A stretch of DNA of 64,000 nt from Methanomassiliicoccales archaeon (GCA_013415695.1 JAAEEP010000008.1:25936-89935), one strand, 5' to 3'. Shown: positions 51,246 to 60,870, counted from the first letter of the stretch. Notes: a model not told the origin generated them from the letters alone. Translations and numbers: made by a program.

Positions 51246-51793
51246 TGGGATTCCTCCATCCTTGATATGAGTGATCTTGCGATTGTAATGGCCTCTTGGT
51301 CCACTTCGACCAGGACCACGCCTTTTCCGGGATATCCGTATACCACGCAGGATCCCAGCGGCGCCAATGCGATGCACACCAGCGTGGCCAGGTCTTCCTC
51401 TCCATCTACCAGGATCTTGGTGTTCTCCTTCCTAGCAATGGCCTCTTTGACCGCCCTTATGGTCTCCGACGTTACCATGGCAGGAGGGTTTCTCACCCTC
51501 ACCTGATTACCATCCATCATGGCAATCCTCTCCTGGAGATCGATCCTCTCAATCCTCTCCGTCTTGCCATCGTAGATGGCTATTCTGGGCGTTATCCCGT
51601 TCCCAAGGAGGTCATAGGTGACCACATCACCTACAGATATTAGCATTTTGCATTTCCGGACGGCGGAAGGCACTTCGTCACCGGTCATCAGCTTGCCGTA
51701 GAGACGCCTGAATTCAGATCTCATCTTCTCCGGGAGTATCAGGTCGACCTCAGGTAGGTCATCTGACCCGGAGGGCGAACTTGCCGTTGACAT
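51242..51793 (-). CDS. GTP-dependent dephospho-CoA kinase (DUF359)
   Basis: 183 residues. The DUF359 family has been shown to carry out the last step of CoA synthesis in archaea with GTP. Motifs: VGDVVTYDLLGNGITPRIAIYDGKTER, with NPPAMVTSETIRAV and VDGEEDLATLVCI further on. It overlaps spt4 by 35 bases, but AGGATG upstream of the ATG at 51793 supports this start. Confidence 0.93.
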   Translation of the reverse strand: MSTASSPSGSDDLPEVDLILPEKMRSEFRRLYGKLMTGDEVPSAVRKCKMLISVGDVVTYDLLGNGITPRIAIYDGKTERIERIDLQERIAMMDGNQVRVRNPPAMVTSETIRAVKEAIARKENTKILVDGEEDLATLVCIALAPLGSCVVYGYPGKGVVLVEVDQEAITIARSLISRMEESH

Positions 51794-51944
51794 GGATGCC
51801 CATCCTTTTGGCTATCTCGGACTTATTGTGGTCAACGATTATGACATAGCCGGTCCAATCCTTCGATGTTTCATTCCTACACAGGGGGCAGGTGTCCTCC
51901 TCGCTGATGAAGGAGCAGTGCTTGCATGCCTTGGGGTTCTTCAT
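51759..51944 (-). CDS. spt4: Transcription elongation factor Spt4 (RpoE'')
   Basis: 61 residues. Zinc-ribbon ACKHCSFISEEDTCPLC and the following WTGYVIIVDHNKSEIAKRMG are typical. It pairs with Spt5 to make RNA polymerase processive. ATGA overlap with rpo7. Confidence 0.95.
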   Translation of the reverse strand: MKNPKACKHCSFISEEDTCPLCRNETSKDWTGYVIIVDHNKSEIAKRMGIHVNGKFALRVR

Positions 51945-52498
51945 GCAGCATCACCCTTATTTTCCCTGTCTTCCTTGAGCCAATCCAACTTGCCTAATCC
52001 AGGCTGCCTCATTGTCAACCCGATCTTGCTTTCCCTGGGGCTCCGCTCGTTAAGGCTGAGAGCCACGATCCTAGCCCTGACCTTGTCACCGACCTTGAGG
52101 TCACGCTTGCTATCCTTTCCTATCAAGCGCTGGTTGTCGGTATCTACGTCGATGCGGTCATCCATGACCTGACTGATATGGAGAAGGCCATCCAGTGGTC
52201 CGAATCGTACGAAGGCACCGAACTTAAGCACCTCGCATACCGTGCCCTCTACAACCTCTTGGAGCAGGGGCCGGAACACGAGGGCCTCGAACTTCACCTT
52301 CTGATATACGGCACCATCGCCGTGGACTATGCGCCCAAGACCGAGGGGTTCCACGTTTCGGATGAGGACGGTGAGCATATCATTCTCCTCAATCCGACCC
52401 TCATAGGCCTGCCAGGTTAGCTCGCTAAGGACCTGATCCATGTCCTCGCCAAGCCTGTCAGGTGGAATGCGGACGACCCTTTCTCTCTCTGTCAACAT
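51941..52498 (-). CDS. rpo7: DNA-directed RNA polymerase subunit Rpo7 (RpoE')
   Basis: 185 residues from the ATG at 52498. N-terminal RNP-like domain (MLTERERVVRIPPDRLGEDM) and C-terminal S1/OB domain (GTVCEVLKFGAFVRFGPLDG, LLHISQVMDD). It forms the stalk of archaeal RNA polymerase with Rpo4. First gene of the five-gene cluster ending in eS31. Confidence 0.96.
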   Translation of the reverse strand: MLTERERVVRIPPDRLGEDMDQVLSELTWQAYEGRIEENDMLTVLIRNVEPLGLGRIVHGDGAVYQKVKFEALVFRPLLQEVVEGTVCEVLKFGAFVRFGPLDGLLHISQVMDDRIDVDTDNQRLIGKDSKRDLKVGDKVRARIVALSLNERSPRESKIGLTMRQPGLGKLDWLKEDRENKGDAA

Positions 52499-52540
52499 GT
52501 ACATGATATGCCCTCTAGTGTCTCACGGATATCAGAGCAG

Positions 52541-52550
52541 TTATTTAAAG
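52541..52550 (-). promoter_or_regulatory. TATA box for the rpo7 cluster
   Basis: On the minus strand CTTTAAATAA, a BRE/TATA-like site ~45 bases before the start codon. Initiation is predicted near 52520. Confidence 0.6.
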
Positions 52551-52617
52551 GTTATACCTTATAAGAGATACTCTAAATTGCATCTGGATTGAATAAAAAT
52601 TGAAAGGGGTTTCCCGG

Positions 52618-54714
52618 TTACGCCACAATGAACAGTGCGGCGAATACCAGGGTAATCGTGGACAGCAGCTTCACCAGGACATGCAAGGAAGGTCCAGCGG
52701 TGTCCTTGAAAGGATCTCCGACGGTGTCACCCACGACCGCGGCTGAATGGGCTTCGGTACCCTTTCCGCCGTGGTGGCCTTCCTCGATATACTTCTTCGC
52801 ATTGTCCCAAGCGCCACCGCCGTTATTCAGGACGGTGGCGAGAAGCACTCCCGCAATCGTGCCTACCATGAGCATAGCACCGACGGCCTGAACGGTCTCT
52901 ACTATCCCGAGGGAAGCGAAGAGAACGCCGAAAGCCACGGGGACCACTACGGGTAGGATACCTGGAAGTATCATGGCCTTAAGAGCGCCCTTGGTAGCGA
53001 TGTCAACACACCTACCATACAAGGGCTTGGCTGTACCCTCCAGAATGCCAGGTATCTCCTTGAACTGCTTCCTCACCTCGTTAATCATTGCGTAGGCCGC
53101 CTTTCCGACAGCCCTGATGGCGAGTGAAGCGAACAGGAATACGAGCATAGCACCGATCATCGCACCGACGAACACGGGAGGCTGGGCCAGGTCGACTATG
53201 AACACTTCAGAGAGTGTCTTCCCCGTAATGTGGGCGACCTCCTCAAAGTACGCGGCAAATAGTAGGAACGCTGCGAGCGCAGCTGAACCCATGGCGTACC
53301 CCTTGGTGAGGGCTTTGGTGGTGTTACCAACCGCATCGAGCCTGTCGGTCCTAGCCCTGACATCATCGGGTTGGTTCGACATCTCGACAATACCACCAGC
53401 GTTGTCTGTGATCGGTCCAAAGGTATCCTCAGCGAGCACGAATGCACAGGTGGCCAACATACCCATTGTGGCCACAGCTGTTCCGTAGAGGCCAGCTACA
53501 AAAGAATCAACACCCGCAGGAGCTCCAAGCGTACCAAGGTAATAAGAGGCCAAGAGACCAACGGCGATGGCGATAATGGGCATAGCCGTTGTCTCCAGAC
53601 CCACAGAGAAACCTGTGATGATATTGGTCGCTGGACCGGTCTCGGAGGCCTGAGCGATCTCGCGAACCGGGCGGTACTCGCCCGCCGTGTAATACTGAGT
53701 GATGTACACGATCACGATGCTTAGAACGATACCGATCAAACCGCAGTAGAAGTAATATTCACTGCCTAGAAGCTCCATAGTAACGAAGTAGAAGGCGATC
53801 GCCGCGAGTACACAAGTTATGTAGTATCCCCGGTTGAGCGCCTTCATGGGCTGCTCACTCTCTTTGCTCAGCCTGACTGCGGAGATGCCCACGAGAGCGG
53901 CAATGAGTCCAAAGGCACGGACAATCAGCGGGAAGAATATCCAGCCGGTATCACCGGTGACCCCCCAAATGGCGAGGCCGAGGATCATGGCACCGATGTT
54001 CTCAGCCGCTGTGGACTCGAACAGATCAGCACCACGACCCGCGCAATCACCGACATTGTCGCCGACTAGGTCAGCTATGACGGCTGGATTTCTGGGATCA
54101 TCCTCAGGGATCCCAGCCTCGATCTTACCTACAAGATCAGCGCCAACATCGGCAGCCTTGGTGTATATTCCACCACCGAGCTGCGCGAAGAGTGCTGCGA
54201 AGCTGGCTCCGAAGGCGTAGCCGACGGCGTAGAACAGGGCTTCCCTAGTCCCGAATAGCATATCGTAGACAAAGAAAATACCTGCGACACCGAGGAGGCT
54301 AAGAGCCACCACGGCAATACCCGAAACGGCTCCACCTCTGAAGGATGTTACCAACGCCTCATTGAGTGTTCTCCTGGCCGCGCTGGCGGTACGGATGTTT
54401 GACTTCACAGCCACATACATCCCAATATAACCGGAAAGCGCGGAGAAGAAAGCACCGAGAATGAAGGCGACTCCCGTCTGGTAATTGATACCTATACCAA
54501 TGATCACTGCCAGGATTATGCTTATTATGGCTATTGTCTTGTATTGCCGAGCCAGGTAAGCCATCGCACCTTCCTTGATAGCGTCCCCTATCTCTTGCAT
54601 CTCAGGGGTGCCGGTATCCCTCCTAAACACGTTCCATGTGAGGAAACCAGCAAACGCAAGGCCGATGATACCTGCGATCGGAATAATATAGCCCAATGGA
54701 TCCATATCCACCAT
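52618..54714 (-). CDS. hppA: Membrane-bound proton-translocating pyrophosphatase, K+-independent type
   Basis: 698 residues from the ATG at 54714 (GAGGTT upstream); ~16 membrane helices. Catalytic motifs: YTKAADVGADLVGKIEAG, DDPRNPAVIADLVGDNVGDC, EDTFGPITDNAGGI and, near the end, GDTVGDPFKDTAGPSLH. The diagnostic segment reads GNTTKA, where Lys replaces the Ala of K+-dependent forms, so it should work without K+. It couples pyrophosphate hydrolysis to proton export. Divergent from the MgtC-like gene with a TATA-like site (minus strand ATTTATAT, ~54760). Confidence 0.96.
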   Translation of the reverse strand: MVDMDPLGYIIPIAGIIGLAFAGFLTWNVFRRDTGTPEMQEIGDAIKEGAMAYLARQYKTIAIISIILAVIIGIGINYQTGVAFILGAFFSALSGYIGMYVAVKSNIRTASAARRTLNEALVTSFRGGAVSGIAVVALSLLGVAGIFFVYDMLFGTREALFYAVGYAFGASFAALFAQLGGGIYTKAADVGADLVGKIEAGIPEDDPRNPAVIADLVGDNVGDCAGRGADLFESTAAENIGAMILGLAIWGVTGDTGWIFFPLIVRAFGLIAALVGISAVRLSKESEQPMKALNRGYYITCVLAAIAFYFVTMELLGSEYYFYCGLIGIVLSIVIVYITQYYTAGEYRPVREIAQASETGPATNIITGFSVGLETTAMPIIAIAVGLLASYYLGTLGAPAGVDSFVAGLYGTAVATMGMLATCAFVLAEDTFGPITDNAGGIVEMSNQPDDVRARTDRLDAVGNTTKALTKGYAMGSAALAAFLLFAAYFEEVAHITGKTLSEVFIVDLAQPPVFVGAMIGAMLVFLFASLAIRAVGKAAYAMINEVRKQFKEIPGILEGTAKPLYGRCVDIATKGALKAMILPGILPVVVPVAFGVLFASLGIVETVQAVGAMLMVGTIAGVLLATVLNNGGGAWDNAKKYIEEGHHGGKGTEAHSAAVVGDTVGDPFKDTAGPSLHVLVKLLSTITLVFAALFIVA

Positions 54715-54931
54715 GAGCAAAACCTCTTGGCATCTTTCGGGCGGTAATAATGATACCCATATAAATGATTTGTTCAATCGTCTTCCGTCGAATTGATGCT
54801 ATTCTTGTTCGAATTAGTGATAAATAATCGATAAATATCAAAAATTATCCTATAAATTAGCAATTTATCATACAATTTATCCGAATTACAGAATTCCGTA
54901 TATTTTTTCTATCTGAAAAACCAATATAAAT

Positions 54932-56221
54932 ATGGGTAATGGCATGGTACTCACGTTCATCTACGGAGCCCTCGCTGCAGTTGGGATAGGAGCCCTTATA
55001 GGTCTGGAGCGAGAGCGTAGAAGGAACGGAGATACCATACTTGTGGGCATCAGGACTTTTCCACTGGTTGCCCTCAGCGCATACATCGTGTCATTTCTGG
55101 GCAGGAACCATTCTGGCCTGGAAATCATGGTGGTAGTAGGTCTGCTCCTTTTCGGCGGCCTAGCGGTCCTTCTAATATACATCAGGCAAGCAATGGGATT
55201 TCCTGGATTCACAACGACCCTCGCATTCATCATCACATACCTGGTAGGAGTGATGATAGCCTATGACTACTTCATTGAAGCGGTGATTATTGGAGTTGTC
55301 ACGACCGCCATACTGATGTCCAAGGAGAGAGTGCATGCCTTCGTTCAGGTTCTAACGGAGGAGGAGATCATAGGGGCACTGCAGTTCATCACCATTGCCT
55401 TCATACTCTATCCCCTTACCTTGAATCTTCAGCTTGAGGCACCCTGGACCATCTTCGGGAAGGGCGAGCCGCTGGACCTGAATATGGCCCTCCTGATAGT
55501 GGTCTTCGTGAGCACCATATCATTCCTTTCCTTCATAGTAGTCCGGTGGCAGGGGCCTTCATTGGGACTCAGGCTATCTGGCTTATTAGGAGGCCTGGTA
55601 AATTCCGAGGCAGCGACAGCATCTCTATGCGGACTGGTGAAGAAGAGGATTCAGCTGATGGACATGGCGGCTTGCGGGATCGTGCTGGCCAATTCAACCA
55701 TGTTCGTAAGGAACCTTGCAGTCTGCATATTTGCCGACCCATCATTCGAAGTAGCTAGCCTAACCGTGGTGCCACTATTGTTACTTAGTGTACTCGGCAT
55801 CGTCCTAGGCTGGAGAAGAGGCGGGAAGGAAATCCCCGTACAATTGGAGTTTGGTTCTCCCTTCGCCATCAGGCCCGCATTGACCTTCGGTGCCATTTTC
55901 TTCCTCATATCCGGTGCAGCCCTGCTCCTCCAGGACCAACTTGGAGGAGCTTTCATTTACTTCCTGGCCCTGGGAGGCTTCGCCTCTTCCGCGGCGGTTG
56001 TCGCCTCAGTTTCATCACTCACTCTTGCGGGCAGTATTGAACCCCTGGTGGCAGCGGAGATCGTGCTGCTGGCATGCGCTATCTCCTCCTTCAACAAGAT
56101 AGTGATATCAAGGTTGATGTGTCCCCAACTCTCGAGAACCGCACGGGTAAGGTTGATCATCTCCACAGTAGCCGCATTCGCCGCCGCTGGACTGTTCTTC
56201 GCCCTCAGAATCTTGCCTTGA
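54932..56221 (+). CDS. MgtC/SapB family membrane protein with DUF4010
   Basis: 429 residues with ~12 membrane helices. The MgtC-like N-terminal half starts with GALAAVGIGALIGLERERRR and contains GIRTFPLVALSAY; the C-terminal half is DUF4010 (GLLGGLVNSEAATASLCGL). The two-domain form is common in archaea; a Mg2+- or cation-related membrane role is proposed. A TATA-like element at ~54900 would put transcription start at the ATG, so probably leaderless. The 3' end overlaps the convergent KaiC-like gene by 17 bases. Confidence 0.9.
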   Translation: MGNGMVLTFIYGALAAVGIGALIGLERERRRNGDTILVGIRTFPLVALSAYIVSFLGRNHSGLEIMVVVGLLLFGGLAVLLIYIRQAMGFPGFTTTLAFIITYLVGVMIAYDYFIEAVIIGVVTTAILMSKERVHAFVQVLTEEEIIGALQFITIAFILYPLTLNLQLEAPWTIFGKGEPLDLNMALLIVVFVSTISFLSFIVVRWQGPSLGLRLSGLLGGLVNSEAATASLCGLVKKRIQLMDMAACGIVLANSTMFVRNLAVCIFADPSFEVASLTVVPLLLLSVLGIVLGWRRGGKEIPVQLEFGSPFAIRPALTFGAIFFLISGAALLLQDQLGGAFIYFLALGGFASSAAVVASVSSLTLAGSIEPLVAAEIVLLACAISSFNKIVISRLMCPQLSRTARVRLIISTVAAFAAAGLFFALRILP

Positions 56222-56915
56222 GTACCAAGATTCCATCAGTTCTGGTGATATCTATGGACTGTCTGCCTGTGATGTGATTGGTGCCCCTCATCTTGAGAAC
56301 CTCGAGATACTTCCTCCGGGCTCCGGCCTCTTCCGAGAGGATCAGAAGAACAATGCCATCGACTGCGTACGATATCTCGGGTGGATAGAGCTCATCCGGT
56401 CTCACCTCCCCGGTGACCAAAGTGGTGGCGTTCCAGTTCTTGAGTCGGTTGGTCAGGTCAAAGAGAAAGGGCCGGTAACCGTCCTTGAGCATCCCTCCAA
56501 CCACGGTAATGGGGTCGATCACGATTCTCTGTGGCATCACCTCGGCGATCTTCTCCTCTATTCTGTTGAGTATCTCATCGGAGTCCGGGTGCATGAGCAG
56601 GGACCCCAGATCCTCGTAGATGATGTCCTCACCGAAATAGTCCTGGTCCAGAAAGTCGAATTGTGACGCGTACCTTAGCATCCACTGGGTCGGTTCGCTA
56701 AGGGTCGTGAAATAGAGGCCTCTCTCCCCCTTTGAGACGCCTTCGCAGAGATATTTCAGGGCAAAGGTCGTCTTGCCGGTTCCGGCGGTACCTGAGAGGA
56801 GGATCACTGACGGGAATGGGAAGCCGCCCTCTATCATCTCATCAAGACCAGGTATACCTGTTGTGAGTCTAGGTAGATCCAAACGCTCGGATTTCATCTT
56901 CGGTTGATTGCTCAA
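56205..56915 (-). CDS. KaiC/RadA-like ATPase (single KaiC domain)
   Basis: 236 residues. Walker A is GTAGTGKTTFALKYL and the Walker B strand is RIVIDPITVVGG; the start PRLTTGIPGLDEMIEGGFP is typical of archaeal KaiC-domain proteins. Such proteins are thought to act as ATP-dependent switches in signalling. It overlaps by four bases a second RecA-fold protein that lacks the P-loop, suggesting a heteromeric pair. Confidence 0.9.
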   Translation of the reverse strand: MSNQPKMKSERLDLPRLTTGIPGLDEMIEGGFPFPSVILLSGTAGTGKTTFALKYLCEGVSKGERGLYFTTLSEPTQWMLRYASQFDFLDQDYFGEDIIYEDLGSLLMHPDSDEILNRIEEKIAEVMPQRIVIDPITVVGGMLKDGYRPFLFDLTNRLKNWNATTLVTGEVRPDELYPPEISYAVDGIVLLILSEEAGARRKYLEVLKMRGTNHITGRQSIDITRTDGILVLKARF

Positions 56916-57595
56916 TTCACTACCTCCTTGTTGAAATTCATCTCAGAAACCTGCCTTGGGCTAGGACTCTCAGAGGATTGGGTGACATATGAGAGGTCTT
57001 TTCCCACCTTTATCTCCATGTCACTGAGCCTCTGAGCAGAACTGTAGATGGATTGGCTCCTTTGTCTGTCCATGACCATGGGTACGAACATGTTGCCGCT
57101 GGATTTGGCCGCTATTATGAAATTATTGATGAAGAGCTCCACCACAGGGTTCCGGTTGTAGATTTGAAGGGCGGAGAGGTTGTCTATCATTACGAACCCA
57201 CAATCGCTAAGATCAAGTGGTCCGGGTGTACTGCTGACTGCCCAGTCCTCGAGTGCCGTCGGGAGGGTATCAATATGGAACGGTCCGTCAATAAAACCAA
57301 CCTTCGCCTTTCCTTCTTTCCGATCCCCTGAGAACCGGCTGATGACATCAATGAATGTTATTCTATCGAGTTCGATCTGGTGCATCCTCAGTAGATGGAC
57401 CATGTACTGATGAGGTCGATCTACCGAGATAAAGACTCCACCGTTTCCCTTCTCCTCCAGCAAACCCCTCAACAGTACGAGGTTGATCCTGACGAATTGA
57501 GTAGATGGGACATCAATCAGGACCACCCCACCCTGCGTCTTATCACCGATGGTATCAATCAGGGATCTCATCAGCTGGACATCGCGTTCGTTCAT
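56912..57595 (-). CDS. RecA-fold protein without a Walker A motif, partner of the KaiC-like ATPase
   Basis: 227 residues from the ATG at 57595 (GGGGAAG upstream). The strand-loop order follows the RecA/KaiC core (VVLIDVPSTQFVRINLVLLR in the place of the P-loop, FISVDRPHQYMVHLL, CGFVMIDNLSALQIYN as a Walker-B-like strand), but the GXXXXGK(T/S) motif is missing. It probably does not hydrolyse ATP alone and may regulate or complete the KaiC-like protein encoded next to it. Similar degenerate RAD55-like proteins occur in euryarchaea. Confidence 0.72.
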   Translation of the reverse strand: MNERDVQLMRSLIDTIGDKTQGGVVLIDVPSTQFVRINLVLLRGLLEEKGNGGVFISVDRPHQYMVHLLRMHQIELDRITFIDVISRFSGDRKEGKAKVGFIDGPFHIDTLPTALEDWAVSSTPGPLDLSDCGFVMIDNLSALQIYNRNPVVELFINNFIIAAKSSGNMFVPMVMDRQRSQSIYSSAQRLSDMEIKVGKDLSYVTQSSESPSPRQVSEMNFNKEVVN

Positions 57596-57758
57596 TACTT
57601 CCCCGCGACCGATTCGGGAAATTGAGTAATAAAGGTTTTCAGGTGAATATCTCAACTGATTTCTTTACGGTGAGATAGAAACGAGGACAAACACCATTCG
57701 AAATGCTTCAGATTCTCCAATGATTCCTGGCTTCCCAATTATTACGAAAGTCAGATAA

Positions 57759-58487
57759 ATGACTAAACCATCCCATGGTGAGATGGTGTCCTCTGGTGAT
57801 GCAATAGGCCTGTTGCTGGTCTATCTCTATGTCGCCTCAATCGTGCTATTCGCAAAGCTGTTGGATAGAATGGGAATCGACGATTGCAAGAGGAAGACCG
57901 TTCATATAATGATCGGTAATATCGTTTTCATCTGGTGGATCTTTGATTCTCCGTATGTCATGGCATTCTTGGCCGCGGCTCCTTTTATACCTCTACTATA
58001 TCTGGCATCTCCCGCCAGTCGAGCGGGGCGATTCAAGGAGACATTCTTGGGGTCAGCGAGCAAGGAAGGACATGATCTTGGACTCGTCTACTACGCCATA
58101 TCTTGGACCATACTGGCCTTCTTCCTCTTCGACTATCGTGCTGCCGCCTCTGTTGGGATCGTCGCAATGGCATATGGTGATGGGATGGGGGGATTCATAG
58201 GCAAGCGTATAGGACGGAGAACATTGCACAACGGGAAGACCTTGGAGGGTACTTTGGCCGTTTTCATGGCAACTACCATAGCCACGGTAGTGGTCCTGCT
58301 CTTCTACCAATGGCTCAATTTCATGGGAATACACGGGACTGCAATACTCAGCCTTCCTTTCATACTTGGGATCGCACTTTTCATGGGTGCATATGTGGCC
58401 ATCGTAGAGTTGTATACTCCTGGTAAGTACGATAATCTGATTATTCCGATTTCATCCGCGCTAATACTCGTCGCGCTGGGGGTGTGA
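57759..58487 (+). CDS. Phytol/dolichol kinase-like CTP-dependent membrane protein
   Basis: 242 residues with ~7 membrane segments. The signature AYGDGMGGFIGKRIGRR and NGKTLEGTLAVFMAT fits the dolichol kinase/phytol kinase (VTE5, SEC59) and CDP-diglyceride synthetase superfamily. In archaea such enzymes phosphorylate prenyl alcohols with CTP. ATG at 57759 or 57783. The last codons overlap a kinase-like gene (GTGA), so the two are coupled. Confidence 0.82.
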   Translation: MTKPSHGEMVSSGDAIGLLLVYLYVASIVLFAKLLDRMGIDDCKRKTVHIMIGNIVFIWWIFDSPYVMAFLAAAPFIPLLYLASPASRAGRFKETFLGSASKEGHDLGLVYYAISWTILAFFLFDYRAAASVGIVAMAYGDGMGGFIGKRIGRRTLHNGKTLEGTLAVFMATTIATVVVLLFYQWLNFMGIHGTAILSLPFILGIALFMGAYVAIVELYTPGKYDNLIIPISSALILVALGV

Positions 58488-59080
58488 AGATCAGGTGGAT
58501 CATCGTGGACGGGATAGACGGCTCGGGTAAGAGCACCATTGCTAACATGATGAAAGACCGCTACGAAGAGGAAGGAGACGACGTTTACCTGGTGGCTCAT
58601 CCCTCGGAAAGGCTGCTTGGGAAGATATCACGGAGAGCCCTTCGGGGAAGAGGAAGGGTTTTGAAGCTGGTTGCCACCATTTTCTACATTTTGGATGTTC
58701 TCAACTCCGTACGACTGCTGAAGGCGATCAGGAAGCGCTACCAAACGGTCATATTCGTACGGTACTTGATGGGGGCCGCCTACCTTCCAGAGGAGCTAGC
58801 CCCAAAAGGATACCGATTCTTCAAGAATCTGCTGCCATTGCCAAGTAGACTTCTTTTAGTAGATATCGACCCAGAGGTGGCGCTGAGACGAATCGCTGAG
58901 AGGGACGACCATCTAGAGATGTTTGAGGATCTTGATAATTTGGTGAAGATCAGGCGGAAGGTCCTGCTACTCGCGGGCAATGACTGGGATGTAATAGATA
59001 ACAGCGGCTCGGAGGAAGAGTCCAGGAAGGAAGTCATGAAGGTCCTCAACCACTGGGACCTTCATTCAAAGAACAAGTAG
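58484..59080 (+). CDS. Thymidylate kinase-like P-loop kinase, divergent
   Basis: 198 residues, GTG start overlapping the upstream stop. P-loop IIVDGIDGSGKSTIANMM. The DR(Y/F) motif of thymidylate kinases is altered (VRYLMGAAYLP, Val in place of Asp), and the lid is RIAERDDHLEMFED. The family match is clear but the substrate may not be dTMP. Its coupling to a polyprenol-kinase-like gene raises the possibility of a prenyl-phosphate substrate; this is inference. Convergent with an MFS gene, 35-base overlap. Confidence 0.78.
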   Translation: MKIRWIIVDGIDGSGKSTIANMMKDRYEEEGDDVYLVAHPSERLLGKISRRALRGRGRVLKLVATIFYILDVLNSVRLLKAIRKRYQTVIFVRYLMGAAYLPEELAPKGYRFFKNLLPLPSRLLLVDIDPEVALRRIAERDDHLEMFEDLDNLVKIRRKVLLLAGNDWDVIDNSGSEEESRKEVMKVLNHWDLHSKNK

Positions 59081-60227
59081 CACCTTTCTTGATCATGATC
59101 ACTATCCCAATGGCCAATATTGCGATCAATATTCCTACAAGTTCCACCGCACCGATACCCAATGATACGTAGACTGGTGCCAGTGCCACTGGAGCAAGTG
59201 CGTATCCAAAGAATCGGAAACTATTGAAGATGGAGGAGACGGTTCCCCTGTTGTCGGGAGAGATCTCCACGGTAAGGGTCAATAAAGCGGACCACACAAA
59301 CTGGACGCCCGAACCAAGCACTGCAAGGCCTGCCACGAAGTCTAGACTTCGATTCGAGAAGTACAGGATGGCCATCCCTATTATGAGCACAGCAAATCCG
59401 AGTGTGGCGGTAGGTTTGCGCCCTACGTGGTCCACTAGTCTCCCTCCAATGGGAGCGGAAAAGATACCAGCGATACCTGTCGCTGTCATTATGGTCCCTA
59501 TCTCTGCATCGCTCAATTCAAGAGGTGGGAGGGATAGGGTATCAGATATGAAAGAGAGTGATGAGGCATAGCAGAGGAAAGTAAGGAATCCTGCGAAGGC
59601 CAAGAGGTAGATTGCCTGGAACCTGATGCACTTGGAGATCATGCTGATTACCGCACTCGGTCGTGCCTCACCCTTCTTGAATGAATACCCTCTGAAGGCG
59701 AGGAAGAATATGGTGGCGACGATAACGGTCAGCGCGGCCACCAGGATGAATGCGAGGCGCCAGTTGACCTCGGCGATGACTCCCGCGAAGAATGGGCCCG
59801 CTGCCACCCCCGCGGTACTGGCCGCACCCATGTATCCCATCCACCTTCCTCTGACCTCGAAGGGTGTGATGTCTCCCATAATGGCAAGGAGGACTGGCAT
59901 GACAAATGAGTATCCCACCCCTTGGACGGTCCTGAACGCCAAGAAGGTGCTCAGATTGGGGCTCAGTCCGCAACATATCGACCCAACTGCGTAAATGAAA
60001 AACCCCACGGCCATGGTCTTCTTACGATCATAAATATCCGAAAGTGTCCCAGAGAAGAGCATGAAAATGGCAAAAGGTATCATGAAAAAGGTGATGGAAA
60101 GGAGGACCTCGGGGGCAGTGGCCTGGAATTCCTCTTTGAGAGTAGGAACTAGGGCAAGCACCATGTTACCAGCCAGGGGACCTAGGAAATTGGCGATGAG
60201 TACCGCTGCAGGCCTCCTGTAGTTCAT
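59046..60227 (-). CDS. MFS transporter (drug/proton antiporter-like)
   Basis: 393 residues from the ATG at 60227, which suits a leaderless mRNA from the TATA-like ATTACTTATAT (~60240). About 12 membrane segments; loop motif GTLSDIYDRKKTMAVG and the helix-5 segment GAASTAGVAAGPFFAG (motif C-like of antiporters) point to drug or metabolite export. Substrate unknown. Confidence 0.9.
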   Translation of the reverse strand: MNYRRPAAVLIANFLGPLAGNMVLALVPTLKEEFQATAPEVLLSITFFMIPFAIFMLFSGTLSDIYDRKKTMAVGFFIYAVGSICCGLSPNLSTFLAFRTVQGVGYSFVMPVLLAIMGDITPFEVRGRWMGYMGAASTAGVAAGPFFAGVIAEVNWRLAFILVAALTVIVATIFFLAFRGYSFKKGEARPSAVISMISKCIRFQAIYLLAFAGFLTFLCYASSLSFISDTLSLPPLELSDAEIGTIMTATGIAGIFSAPIGGRLVDHVGRKPTATLGFAVLIIGMAILYFSNRSLDFVAGLAVLGSGVQFVWSALLTLTVEISPDNRGTVSSIFNSFRFFGYALAPVALAPVYVSLGIGAVELVGILIAILAIGIVIMIKKGATCSLNEGPSG

Positions 60228-60323
60228 CCATTTAGCATATAAGTAATAATATTTCAAATAACCCATATTTAGATGGGCCAGAATACGAATTCAAAGGCAC
60301 AACTGTTGAGAATAATAGGGGAC

Positions 60324-60815
60324 TCAAGCCCCTTCTAGAAAACCCAGGTCAATGAGAGCAAGGCATCGAAGGATGTCGGCACGTGTTACTATCCCGACCA
60401 GTTTTCCTTCGATGATCACGGGGAGACGGTTCACATTTTCTTCATTGATCATGGTAACCGCTTTGCTGATTGGGTCATCGGGTGAGAGCGTATGTACCTG
60501 CCTAGACATGATCTCTCGAACGGTCTTATGCTGGACCTCCCTCACCACGTCGTCGATAGCCTTCTCCTCGGTGTTCTTCTCGAAAGTCACACTCATGAAC
60601 GAGAGTGAGGGGTAGATCATCTTTAACCGCTCCTCATATGGTTTTACAGACTTGACGATATCTGACTCAGAGACCATGCCCACCACCTCTCCGGTGGAAT
60701 CAAGTACAGGTGCGCCCGAAATGGATCTCTCGAAAAAGACCTTGGAAACCTCTTGCAGGGTATCTTTCTCAGCAACAGTCACAACTTCCCGCGTCATGAT
60801 ATCCTCGACTTTCAT
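60324..60815 (-). CDS. CBS-domain pair protein
   Basis: 163 residues from the ATG at 60815 (GAGGTG upstream). Two CBS repeats (VEDIMTREVVTVAEKDTLQE and VREIMSRQVHTLSPDDPISK, each ending in a G-V-(S/T)-x-x-D-I turn) and no other domain. It should form a dimer that binds adenylate-type ligands and reports energy state to a partner. A perfect inverted repeat lies upstream of its promoter. Confidence 0.92.
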   Translation of the reverse strand: MKVEDIMTREVVTVAEKDTLQEVSKVFFERSISGAPVLDSTGEVVGMVSESDIVKSVKPYEERLKMIYPSLSFMSVTFEKNTEEKAIDDVVREVQHKTVREIMSRQVHTLSPDDPISKAVTMINEENVNRLPVIIEGKLVGIVTRADILRCLALIDLGFLEGA

Positions 60816-60870
60816 GGATTGCACCTCTCATTGAATAAACGGAAGGGTTAATATTCCTATTGATTTCCCC

